From Streptomyces sp. S.PNR 29 (lineage in GTDB: Bacteria; Actinomycetota; Actinomycetes; Streptomycetales; Streptomycetaceae), in contig NZ_JANUQM010000002.1 in the NCBI RefSeq assembly GCF_030386795.1, positions 62,001-126,000 of the forward strand: 64,000 nt of DNA, in the 5' to 3' direction. The notes beneath the pieces are model-generated. The model was not told the DNA's origin. It worked only from the letters and a program-made list of their open reading frames with translations, and searched no databases. Below, piece by piece: positions 25,824 through 33,501 of this stretch. A program made the translations under genes and the position numbers. Every line of letters begins with the position of its first letter. Position 1 is the stretch's first letter.

Positions 25824-26756
25824 GTGCAGGTCCTTCCCCGGCGGTTTCTGGTCACCGCCGCCGTTCTCGGCTCTCTGGCGGTGACAACCGCCTGCGGTGC
25901 GCCCGACGACCGGCAGGGGGCGGCCTCGGACTCGGTCGAGATCTCGCCGGCGCCCAAGGCGAGCTCTCCCCGCGCTTCCGCCTCGGCGTCGCCGAGCGCC
26001 TCCGGATCCGCTTCCGCCAGTCCCTCCGCCTCCGGCCGTGCCTCCGCGTCGGCCTCGGCGTCCGCCTCCGCGTCCGGTCCTGCCGCGCGGGAGAGGAGCG
26101 GCTCGGCGAGCGGCACGGAGGAGGGATCCGGTGGTGCGGCGGCGGCCCCGGCACCTGCCGCCCCCGACTTCCCGGTGCCCGTAGAGGTGGGCGACGCGAC
26201 CCAGCTGATCACCGTCAAGGCCAGCGGCTCCTACGCCACCGTCACCGCGTGGGCCAAGGGATCCTCCGGCTGGAAGGCCCAGTTCAGCACGGGCGCGGCC
26301 CGCGTCGGCGCCAACGGCGTGACCGACGGGGCAACCCGCAGGCAGGGCACCTACACCACCCCCACCGGCAGCTACACGATCACCGAGGGCTTCGGCGTCG
26401 AAGCCGGCGGCACGGCCATGCCGTACCACGTCGTGACGGACGACGACTGGTGGGTGGAGGACCCCGAGTCCAAGTACTACAACTCCATGCACGGCGAACA
26501 GGGCGCGGACTTCCCGCTCACCGAGTCCGGCGACCGGGGCAGCGAGCACCTCGTCAACTACCCCACCCAGTACGCCAAGGCGCTCGTCATCGACTTCAAC
26601 CGGTGGCCCGCCACCCCAGGTCGCGGCGCGGGCATCTTCCTCCACGTCAACGGCAGCGGCGCCACGGCGGGCTGCGTCTCGGTGCCGCGGGCCACCATGG
26701 ACCGGATCATGGGCTGGATCACGCCGTCCGCCCACCCCCGGATCGCCATCGGCTGA
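25824..26756 (+). CDS. L,D-transpeptidase (YkuD-type) lipoprotein
   Basis: 310 residues. The signal peptide has lipidation Cys24 (VTTACGAP). A long Ser/Ala/Pro low-complexity spacer (about residues 42-115) should span the wall, and the C-terminal half is a YkuD-like catalytic domain. The motif FLHVNGSGATAGCVSVPRAT holds the His and the nucleophilic Cys in the HxxGxxxxGCVS arrangement. Conserved TYTTPTGSYTITEGFG is the substrate-side motif of this family. It should crosslink peptidoglycan stems or attach a partner at the outer membrane face. The frame is open upstream, but AGGAG seven bases before the GTG at 25824 sets the start. Confidence 0.87.
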   Translation: MQVLPRRFLVTAAVLGSLAVTTACGAPDDRQGAASDSVEISPAPKASSPRASASASPSASGSASASPSASGRASASASASASASGPAARERSGSASGTEEGSGGAAAAPAPAAPDFPVPVEVGDATQLITVKASGSYATVTAWAKGSSGWKAQFSTGAARVGANGVTDGATRRQGTYTTPTGSYTITEGFGVEAGGTAMPYHVVTDDDWWVEDPESKYYNSMHGEQGADFPLTESGDRGSEHLVNYPTQYAKALVIDFNRWPATPGRGAGIFLHVNGSGATAGCVSVPRATMDRIMGWITPSAHPRIAIG

Positions 26757-26961
26757 CCGGCTCCCTCGGGGACGCGGCCCACCGGGCGGCGTCACGGACC
26801 GGTGGCGTCCTCCGCCTCGGGTACGTCGTCGCGAGCACCCCCGGCCTGCGACGGGATCTGCTCGCTCATCGTGGCGCCGCCGCAGCGTCCGCGTCGGCGG
26901 CTCCGGCAGCGCGGGACCGGGTACCCGCCGGACCCGGTGCCATCCGCGCCGGGGGCGGGCG

Positions 26962-27684
26962 TCAGCCGCGGAGGCGGGCGACCGCCGTGCGCAGCGCCGT
27001 GCGCACCTCGGGCGGAGGGGCCGGTCCGTCGGCCTCGGCGCCCGCGGTGACCGCGGCGGCCACCAGCCGCAGCTTGGTGTTGGACAGCTGGGACGCCTCT
27101 CGCAGGATGTGCCACGCCTCGTCCGGCGTGCAGGCGTGGATGGCCATCAGCACCCCGCGCGCCTGGTCGATCACCGGGCGGGAGGCGATCGCGTGGCGCA
27201 GCTGCTCCACCTCCACCTGCAGGACGTGCAGCTGCTCCGAGCGCTCCAGGGCCACCGCGGAGGAGGCCGGCTCCGGCACGTCCGGCTCCGGAGCGGGCCG
27301 GTGGGCCGTGGCACACAGGGGATCGGTGGTGTCCAGTCCGGCGAGTTCCAGGATCCGGCGCGGCTGTCCGTTCCAGTTCGTCGCCGTCACCGGCACCTCG
27401 TGCCGTTGACTGAAGTCGTTGAGTACGTCCAGGAACTGCAGTCCGGCCGTGTCCATGAACACCACACCGCTCATGTCCAGCTCGATGCGGTACACGCCGG
27501 CCGGCAGTCCGGCCAGGGTCTCGGCCAGCGTGTCCGCGCAGCCGTTGACCAGCTCACCCCGGGGGACGAGCAGCGCCCGGTCCGCGTTCACGCGGGCCTC
27601 GACGACCAGGGTGTTCAGCCTCCCCGCTAGTGATGGTGGTGCCGCTGAGGTCATGTCACCGCCTTGTCGGTCCTCGTCGGTCAT
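26962..27684 (-). CDS. STAS-ANTAR regulatory protein
   Basis: 240 residues combining two signalling domains. A STAS domain (about 25-115: ALLVPRGELVNGCADTLAET, VYRIELDMSGVVFMDTAGLQ with the phosphorylatable-position Ser/Thr region) is followed by an ANTAR domain (about 160-215: LQVEVEQLRHAIASRPVIDQ, ARGVLMAIHACTPDEAWHIL). ANTAR domains bind paired RNA hairpins and cause antitermination; STAS domains dock with anti-sigma kinases. The protein could link a partner-switching cascade to RNA-level control. The ATG at 27684 is chosen for a GGAAG box; a second ATG ten codons in (27654) also has AAGGCGG before it. It is divergent from the STAS/MEDS operon. Confidence 0.85.
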   Translation of the reverse strand: MTDEDRQGGDMTSAAPPSLAGRLNTLVVEARVNADRALLVPRGELVNGCADTLAETLAGLPAGVYRIELDMSGVVFMDTAGLQFLDVLNDFSQRHEVPVTATNWNGQPRRILELAGLDTTDPLCATAHRPAPEPDVPEPASSAVALERSEQLHVLQVEVEQLRHAIASRPVIDQARGVLMAIHACTPDEAWHILREASQLSNTKLRLVAAAVTAGAEADGPAPPPEVRTALRTAVARLRG

Positions 27685-27820
27685 CGACAGACTTCCAACG
27701 TCGCGTCTTCCCCGTAGCCGCCGGGCTTTCCGGGCGTGGAGCCGTCGGCCCGGCTCCGGTGCACCCGTCGGCGCTGCCATGCGCCTGCCCGCCGTAAGGC
27801 GGAGTACACCCTGCGTCGAG

Positions 27821-27845
27821 GATTGACCGGCGTCCGGGTGGGTAA
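27821..27845 (+). promoter_or_regulatory. Possible SigB-type promoter for STAS-MEDS operon
   Basis: GATT, a 15-bp spacer, then GGGTAA fit the Streptomyces stress-sigma pattern GNNT-N14-16-GGGTA. The expected start lies about 25 bases before the GTG of the STAS gene. It is short enough to occur by chance. Confidence 0.4.
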
Positions 27846-27877
27846 GGGCGCTTCGTCCGGGAGTATGGGAGACGAGG

Positions 27878-28231
27878 GTGGGCACTCAGCACGAGGCACC
27901 GTCCGGAGCCGTTCACACGGGACCGGGGCTGACGGTGTCCCCGCTGACCGGGCGCAAGGGCCTGCGGGCGGCGGGCGAGGTCGTCCTGGCGACGCGCGGA
28001 CGATGGGAACGCGCGTTGGAGCAGGCAGTGGGCGAGGGTGAGGATGTGTACTACCTGGAGCTGTCCGACGTGACGTTCGTCGACGTCGCGGGCGCCGGCG
28101 CGCTCGTGGCAGCCGCACAGCGGCTCCAGGACGGCCGGCGGTTCGTGCTGCACCGGCCGCCACCGACTCTGCGACGGGTGCTGGACACGCTCTGGCCCGA
28201 CCTGTCGGAGATCGAGGTGACGATGTCATGA
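27878..28231 (+). CDS. STAS-domain anti-sigma factor antagonist
   Basis: 117 residues forming a single STAS fold: LRAAGEVVLATRGRWERALE, VYYLELSDVTFVDVAGAGAL with the loop where a Ser or Thr is usually phosphorylated (here Asp-Val-Ala-Gly-Ala, so no obvious phospho-acceptor), then VAAAQRLQDGRRFVLHRPP. It is the usual partner of the MEDS-HATPase protein encoded next, with which it overlaps by four bases (ATGA). GGGAG precedes the GTG by six bases. Confidence 0.85.
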   Translation: MGTQHEAPSGAVHTGPGLTVSPLTGRKGLRAAGEVVLATRGRWERALEQAVGEGEDVYYLELSDVTFVDVAGAGALVAAAQRLQDGRRFVLHRPPPTLRRVLDTLWPDLSEIEVTMS

Positions 28232-29196
28232 GTGCCATGACGGATCCCTTCGAACCCTCCGACACCTTCGCCTCTCCCGGCGCCTTCGTCCACCCCGCCC
28301 TCTTCTACCGGGACGAACGGGAGTACGTCGCCGGCACGGTCCCCTTCGTGCGCGGAGCACTGGAGGCGGGTGACCCCGTGGCGGTGGCGGTGCCCGGGGA
28401 GAACCTCGCGCTGATCCGGGAGGCGCTCGGCGACGGCGCCGACGCCGTGAAGTTCCTGGACATGCGGAAGGCCGGACGCAACCCCGGCCGGATCATCCCC
28501 GGCGTGCTGCGCGCCTTCGCCGACACCCAGCCGTCCGGCAGGCGGGTGCACATCATCGGCGAGCCCGTCTGGGCCGGCCGTTCGCCCACCGAGTACCCGG
28601 CCTGCGTCCAGCACGAGGCGCTGATCAACGCGGCCTTCCAGGACCGCACGGTGACGATCCTGTGCCCGTACGACGCCCGGCGCCTCGACGAGCAGGTCCT
28701 GGCCGACGCCTACGCCACACACCCCACCGTCATCCCCTCCGGCTCCGCCGCGGAACTCGCCAGCGCCGCGTACGCCCCCGACGCCGTCGTCGCCCGCTAC
28801 AACGAGCCGCTGTCACCGGTACCGGAGGCACTGGTCTTCGCCTTCGACGCCGAAACGCTCTCCCACGCCCGGCACGTGGCCACCGGTGAGGGCGCACGGC
28901 TCGGTCTTGAGGGCGTCAAGCTGGACGACCTGGCGCTCGTCACGGCCGAGCTGGTCACCAACAGCGTGGTGCACGGCGGCGGCTCGGGCGTGCTGCGGGT
29001 GTGGGACGAGGACGGGTACGTGGTGTGCGAGGTCCGCGACAAGGGACGGCTCACCGACCCGCTGGCGGGGCGTCGGCCCGCCCCCCGCGACCAGCGCGGC
29101 GGGCGCGGGCTGCTGCTCGTCAACCTCGTGTCGGACCTGGTCCGGGTGCACACGGGGGAGGACGGTACGACCGTGCGGTGCTGGTTCGCGCGATGA
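28228..29196 (+). CDS. MEDS sensor fused to anti-sigma-type ATPase
   Basis: 322 residues. The N-terminal MEDS (DcmR-type sensory) domain (about 20-190) starts VHPALFYRDEREYVAGTVPF and contains RVHIIGEPVWAGRSPTEYPA and CPYDARRLDEQVLADAYATH. The C-terminal RsbW-like HATPase (about 215-320) has an N-box DLALVTAELVTNSVVHGGGS, VVCEVRDKGRLTDP, and the G-box RGGRGLLLVNLVSDLVRVHT. Family members phosphorylate STAS antagonists or bind sigma factors after sensing through MEDS. It is the second gene of a two-gene operon with the STAS protein. Confidence 0.9.
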   Translation: MSAMTDPFEPSDTFASPGAFVHPALFYRDEREYVAGTVPFVRGALEAGDPVAVAVPGENLALIREALGDGADAVKFLDMRKAGRNPGRIIPGVLRAFADTQPSGRRVHIIGEPVWAGRSPTEYPACVQHEALINAAFQDRTVTILCPYDARRLDEQVLADAYATHPTVIPSGSAAELASAAYAPDAVVARYNEPLSPVPEALVFAFDAETLSHARHVATGEGARLGLEGVKLDDLALVTAELVTNSVVHGGGSGVLRVWDEDGYVVCEVRDKGRLTDPLAGRRPAPRDQRGGRGLLLVNLVSDLVRVHTGEDGTTVRCWFAR

Positions 29197-29247
29197 CGGA
29201 CGGCCGGGCGGGGCGCGGAACCCCGGTGAGCGCGCCCTGACTCAAGG

Positions 29248-30282
29248 TCAGGTCGCCGGGTCCAGCTCCATCGGCTCGATCTTGCCCTCCAGCATGTAGC
29301 CGAGGCCCTGCACGGCACACACGTCGGGCCGTTCGGCGATGTGCACCGGCATGCCGGTGGCCTGCCGCAGCATCTGGTCGAACCCGGGGAGCAGGGCGCT
29401 GCCGCCGACCATCATGATTCCGCGGTCGGAGAGGTCGGCCACCAGGTCCGGCGGGCAGTCCCGCAGCACCTTGCCGATGCCGTCGAGGACCGCGGTCAGC
29501 GGCGTCTGGATGGCGTTGCGTACGGCGGCTGTGTCGACCTGCACGGAGCGGGCGAGGCCGGTGGCGACGTCGCGTCCGTGGATCTCGGTGGAGGCCGGGC
29601 CGTGCGGAGTGAGCCCGTTGCCGGACAGGGCGAGTTGCAGCGGCCGTACGTTCTGGCTGGGCAGCATCAGCTCGTGCTGGTGGCGCAGATGCTGCACGAT
29701 CGCGTGGTCGACGGCCTCGCCGCCCACCGGGATCCGCTCGGCCGTCACGATCGAGCCGAGGGAGAGCACGGCGACCTGGGTCGCGGCCGCCCCGCACACC
29801 ATGATCATCGTCGCCTCGGGCTGCTCCACCGGCAGCCCGCAGCCGACGGCGGCGGCGATGAGGGTGTCGACCAGCTCCACGCGGCGGGCGCCGAGACCGA
29901 CGAGGGTCTCGATGGTGGCACGCTGGGCCAGCGGATCGGCGTCGTGCGGGGTGCAGGCGGCGGCGCGCAGACGGGGCTTGCGGCGCAGGGTACGGCGGAT
30001 CTTGTCGCCGAGCAGATGCCGCAGCATGCGCTGCGCCATCTCGATGTCGACCACGGTGCCGCCGGTCACGGGCTTGACGACGCGGATGTAGTCGGGTGTA
30101 CGGCCCGTCATCCGCTCCGCGAACTCGCCGACCGCGATCAGCGCGCCGTTACGGGTGTTCACGGCGGCGACGGACGGCTGGTCGACGACGAGGCCGGCGC
30201 CCTTCACATACACCCGCGTCCTGGCCGCCCCCAGATCGACGGCGAAATGGCAGCGGCGCAACTGCTCCAGAGTGGCGGTCAT
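29248..30282 (-). CDS. mbl: Actin-like Mbl protein with degenerate nucleotide motif
   Basis: 344 residues, MreB/Mbl family by overall alignment: CHFAVDLGAARTRVYVKGAG (phosphate-1 loop, varied from DLGTANT), VVKPVTGGTVVDIEMAQRML, CTPHDADPLAQRATIETLVG, PVGGEAVDHAIVQHLR and MMVGGSALLPGFDQMLRQAT. Phosphate-2, normally DIGGGTTEVAV, is replaced by VCGAAATQVAVLSLG, so ATP binding or hydrolysis may be altered. From memory, S. coelicolor Mbl lies near matB as here and helps build spore walls with MreB. GGGAGGA lies seven bases before the ATG at 30282. The MurJ-like gene lies upstream on the same strand, 141 bp away. Confidence 0.85.
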   Translation of the reverse strand: MTATLEQLRRCHFAVDLGAARTRVYVKGAGLVVDQPSVAAVNTRNGALIAVGEFAERMTGRTPDYIRVVKPVTGGTVVDIEMAQRMLRHLLGDKIRRTLRRKPRLRAAACTPHDADPLAQRATIETLVGLGARRVELVDTLIAAAVGCGLPVEQPEATMIMVCGAAATQVAVLSLGSIVTAERIPVGGEAVDHAIVQHLRHQHELMLPSQNVRPLQLALSGNGLTPHGPASTEIHGRDVATGLARSVQVDTAAVRNAIQTPLTAVLDGIGKVLRDCPPDLVADLSDRGIMMVGGSALLPGFDQMLRQATGMPVHIAERPDVCAVQGLGYMLEGKIEPMELDPAT

Positions 30283-30423
30283 GGCAGTTCCTCCCGAGAG
30301 CGCAGACCGGAGGGCCGCCGGACGGCGGTCCACTTCGACATCGTGCGGCCGGGTGGCGACGGGCGCCTGTCCCAGGGGGCCGGCCGGGGCGCGGCCGAAC
30401 GGGGGATTTCCGTCGCGCGGGTC

Positions 30424-32112
30424 TCACCGCGTCCCGGGGAGGCGCCGCAGTTCGCCGATCTTCATCAGACGGGCCAGGACCAGATAGGCCGCGCCCAGCG
30501 TCAGCGTTCCCGCGGCGAGGGCGGCGACGGTGGGCCACATGCCGGTCCCCAGGAAGCCGGCGCAGGCGCCCGCGGTGAGCCGTCCGAGGCCCGCGGCGAG
30601 GCCCGCGGCGCACACCAGCTTGGCGTAGGTGCGGCGAACGGCCCCGTCGTCGAGGCGGCCGCCGACCCGCCTGCGCAGCAGCCGCGCGGTGAGGGCGAGG
30701 CCCGCCAGGTAGGACAGGGTGTAGGCACCGGCCATCCCGGTGACCGACCAGCGCGCGGGCAGCAGCACATGACAGGCGGTGGCCAGCGCGATGTTCACCG
30801 TCGCGATCCACACCGCCGTGAAGAAGGGCGTGCGGGTGTCCTCGAACGCGTAGAAGCCGCGCAGCAGCAGGTACTGGGCGGAGAACGGGATGAGCCCGAG
30901 GCCGAACGCCTGCAGCATGTGCCCGAGCGGCTGGGCCGAGGCGGCGTCGGCGGTCCCGTGGGCGAACAGCAGCGTGGAGATCTGCGGGCCCAGGGCGAGG
31001 AACAGGAAGGCGGCGGGCACGATGACGACGCCGCTGGCGCGCAGGGCGTGGGAGAGGTCCGCCCGCAGGTCCGCGATGCGGCCTTCCGCGGCGGCCCTGC
31101 TCATGCGCGGCAGCAGCGCGGTGACCAGGGAGACGGTGGCGATGGACTGCGGGAGCATCCAGATGGTCTGGGCGTAGCTGTAGGCGGAGTAGCCGACGCC
31201 GGCGTTCGGCAGTTCCTGGTCGGCCGCGTTGGCGTAGTTGGTGATCACCGTCAGGGCGACCTGGTTGGCCAGGACGAACAGCAGCGTCCATTTCGCGGCG
31301 TGGACGCCGGCGCCCAGGCCGGTGCCGCGCCAGTCGAACCGCGGCCGGAAGCGGAAGCCCGCGGCCCGCGCGAACGGGATCAGCGCGAGGGCCTGGACGG
31401 CGATGCCGGCGGTGGTCCCGATGCCGAGCAGGCGGACCTGCGTGGCGGTGATGTCCTCCACCCGGCCGGGGACGGTCAGCAGGCCCAGGTAGGCCCCGAA
31501 CATGCCGATCAGGACGATGTTGTTGAGGACCGGGGTCCACATCATCGCCCCGAACTTCTCCCGGGCGTTGAGGACCTGACCGTAGATGCTGAACAGGCCG
31601 TAGAAGAAGATCTGCGGCAGCAGGAAACGGGCGAAGGTCACCGTCAGTTCGAAAGCCTCGTGCCTGCCGGGGGTGTCCCGCATGTACAGGCCGACGATCT
31701 GCGGAGCCGCCCACACCGCCAGTGCCGTTCCGGCAGCGAGCACGGTCACCACGAGGGTCACCAGGCGCTGCTCGTACGCCTTCCCGCCATCGGGATGCGT
31801 GGCCCGTGCCCGCACCAACTGGGGCACGAGCACGGCATTGAGCGCACCGCCGATCAACAGCGTGTACAGGCTGGTCGGCACCGTGTTCGCCGTGTTGTAG
31901 GTGCTGGCCAGCAGGCCCGTGCCCAGCGCGGCGGCCTGCAGCACCGTCCGGACGAGCCCCGTGGCGCGGGACACGACGGTGCCCAGCGCCATGAGCAAGG
32001 ACGAGCGGGCCAGTCCTCCCTTCGCCGCCTTCTGCCGCCGAGCGGCGTGCCGGCCTCGTGTCCGTCGCCCCGACGACACGGCCTGTGTCGTGGTCTTCGC
32101 CCCCTCCACCAT
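30424..32112 (-). CDS. MurJ/MviN-family lipid flippase
   Basis: 562 residues with about fourteen hydrophobic segments and MurJ/MviN (MOP superfamily) motifs: MALGTVVSRATGLVRTVLQA at the first span, YNTANTVPTSLYTLLIGGAL and NAVLVPQLVRA. It includes the charged cavity residues expected of a lipid II flippase (VVSRATG, RRFL-type positions). It should move lipid-linked peptidoglycan precursor across the membrane. Streptomyces usually has another MurJ near the replication origin, so this is probably a paralogue, perhaps serving spore wall synthesis with Mbl encoded next to it. The ATG at 32112 is preferred over a TTG three codons earlier. Confidence 0.9.
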   Translation of the reverse strand: MVEGAKTTTQAVSSGRRTRGRHAARRQKAAKGGLARSSLLMALGTVVSRATGLVRTVLQAAALGTGLLASTYNTANTVPTSLYTLLIGGALNAVLVPQLVRARATHPDGGKAYEQRLVTLVVTVLAAGTALAVWAAPQIVGLYMRDTPGRHEAFELTVTFARFLLPQIFFYGLFSIYGQVLNAREKFGAMMWTPVLNNIVLIGMFGAYLGLLTVPGRVEDITATQVRLLGIGTTAGIAVQALALIPFARAAGFRFRPRFDWRGTGLGAGVHAAKWTLLFVLANQVALTVITNYANAADQELPNAGVGYSAYSYAQTIWMLPQSIATVSLVTALLPRMSRAAAEGRIADLRADLSHALRASGVVIVPAAFLFLALGPQISTLLFAHGTADAASAQPLGHMLQAFGLGLIPFSAQYLLLRGFYAFEDTRTPFFTAVWIATVNIALATACHVLLPARWSVTGMAGAYTLSYLAGLALTARLLRRRVGGRLDDGAVRRTYAKLVCAAGLAAGLGRLTAGACAGFLGTGMWPTVAALAAGTLTLGAAYLVLARLMKIGELRRLPGTR

Positions 32113-32172
32113 GGGGCCCAACCTACGCCCGGAAGATCTTCACGATCCATTCACCCACGTCAGGGGTACCGG

Positions 32173-33501
32173 TCAGCCGACCACCCCCCGGATCACGCCC
32201 AGCTCCACCAAGTCCTGCGGACGGATACGGAGTTCGTCCGCCGTCGCCTCCACCTCCTGAGGCGGCCGCTTCAGGATGGCCGCCGCGAGCTCCGGCGCGA
32301 TGACCGAGAAGTAACTGTCCGGCGTGGCCCAGGTGTTGCCGGGTGCCGCCAGCGCCAGCGCGCCGCCGGAGCCGCCCTCACCGATCACCAGCGTGGTGAC
32401 CGGCACCCGCGCGGTGGCCACCGCGCCGAACAGGTCCGCGATCGCGGGCCCCACGCCCTGCCGCTCCGCCTCCGCGTCGCCCGCCGCGCCCGGGGTGTCC
32501 ACCAGCGTCAGCACCGGGATGCCGAGCCGGTCCGCGAGGCGGATCAGCCGGGCGGCGGTGCGGTACCCGGCGGGGCGGGTCGCGCTCCCGGTCTGGGCGG
32601 CGTACGCGACCGTACGTCCCTCGTGCTCGCCGAAGCCGCAGAGCATGCCCGGGTCGGTGCCGCCCCCGCAGCGGTCGCCGCCGATCGCCTCCCGGTGGGT
32701 GAAGCAGGCGTCCAGGTAGCGGGCGGCGCGGGGGCGCTCGGGAGAGCGGGCGCGCCGGACGGCGTCCCAGCCGGTGGCGGGCAGGCCAGGGGCGCCGAGG
32801 GCCGGCGGCAGGGGCGCCTGCCGCGCCGGTGACGTCAGCAGCCGCAGCCACCGGCCCAGCGTCGCCCGCAGTTCCTCCGGACGTACGACCGCGTCGGCCG
32901 ACCCCGCCGCCACCTGCGCCTCGGCCGTGTACGCCGCCGGGTCCGCGTCCGGTGGCCGGACCCGGGAACCGGCGAAGCCGACCTGGGCGCCGGGCAGCGC
33001 GAGGATCACGTCGGCACCCGCGCCGAGCGTCGCCCAGCCGCCCCCGGTGGTCGGGTCCCGCACCACCGCGATCTGCGGCAGCCCCGCCTCCCGCGTGAGC
33101 GCCGACTGGCGTGCCACCCGCTGGAGCTGGGTGAGCGCGAGCATGCCCTCCTGCATCCGGCTGCCGCCGGTGGCGACCAGCGGGACGGCCGGCAGGCGGT
33201 GCTCACGGGCGTACGTGTACGCCGCCTGAAGCCGGTCGCCGGTGCGCTCGCCGAGCGAGCCGCCGAGAAAGCCGAACTCGAACGCGATCAGCACCGCCCG
33301 GGTGCCCTCGACCTGCCCGGTGCCGCAGACGACGGACTCCTCCTCGCCGGTGCGCTCGGCGGCGCGGGCGCGCAGCGCGCCGTAACCCCGCCAGGCGAGG
33401 GGGCCGTCGGGGTGCTCGGACTCCCGTATGGGGCAGGGGAGTTCGGCGAAGTCGTCGGTGACGCCGGTGAGGAACTCCCGCGCGGACAGCCGCTCAGTCA
33501 T
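32173..33501 (-). CDS. Fused carboxyltransferase (AccD/AccA-like) in mat operon
   Basis: 442 residues with two crotonase-fold halves: an AccD-like half (VATGGSRMQEGMLALTQLQR, VVRDPTTGGGWATLGAGADV) and an AccA-like half (AARLIRLADRLGIPVLTLVD, TPGAAGDAEAERQGVGPAIA, VIGEGGSGGALALA). The AccD zinc ribbon is absent. No biotin carboxylase or biotin carrier gene is nearby. It overlaps the malonyl-CoA synthetase gene by eight bases, so it probably acts on malonyl-CoA. Decarboxylation of malonyl-CoA, as in the MdcD/MdcE subunits of malonate decarboxylase, is as likely as a carboxyl-transfer role. Relatives are often annotated as acetyl-CoA carboxylase alpha and beta. Confidence 0.8.
   Translation of the reverse strand: MTERLSAREFLTGVTDDFAELPCPIRESEHPDGPLAWRGYGALRARAAERTGEEESVVCGTGQVEGTRAVLIAFEFGFLGGSLGERTGDRLQAAYTYAREHRLPAVPLVATGGSRMQEGMLALTQLQRVARQSALTREAGLPQIAVVRDPTTGGGWATLGAGADVILALPGAQVGFAGSRVRPPDADPAAYTAEAQVAAGSADAVVRPEELRATLGRWLRLLTSPARQAPLPPALGAPGLPATGWDAVRRARSPERPRAARYLDACFTHREAIGGDRCGGGTDPGMLCGFGEHEGRTVAYAAQTGSATRPAGYRTAARLIRLADRLGIPVLTLVDTPGAAGDAEAERQGVGPAIADLFGAVATARVPVTTLVIGEGGSGGALALAAPGNTWATPDSYFSVIAPELAAAILKRPPQEVEATADELRIRPQDLVELGVIRGVVG

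Noticed and set aside
29341..32832. 1,163-residue rightward frame opposite mbl and the MurJ-like gene
   Set aside because: Low-complexity shadow frame; the opposite strand encodes two recognisable membrane/wall proteins.
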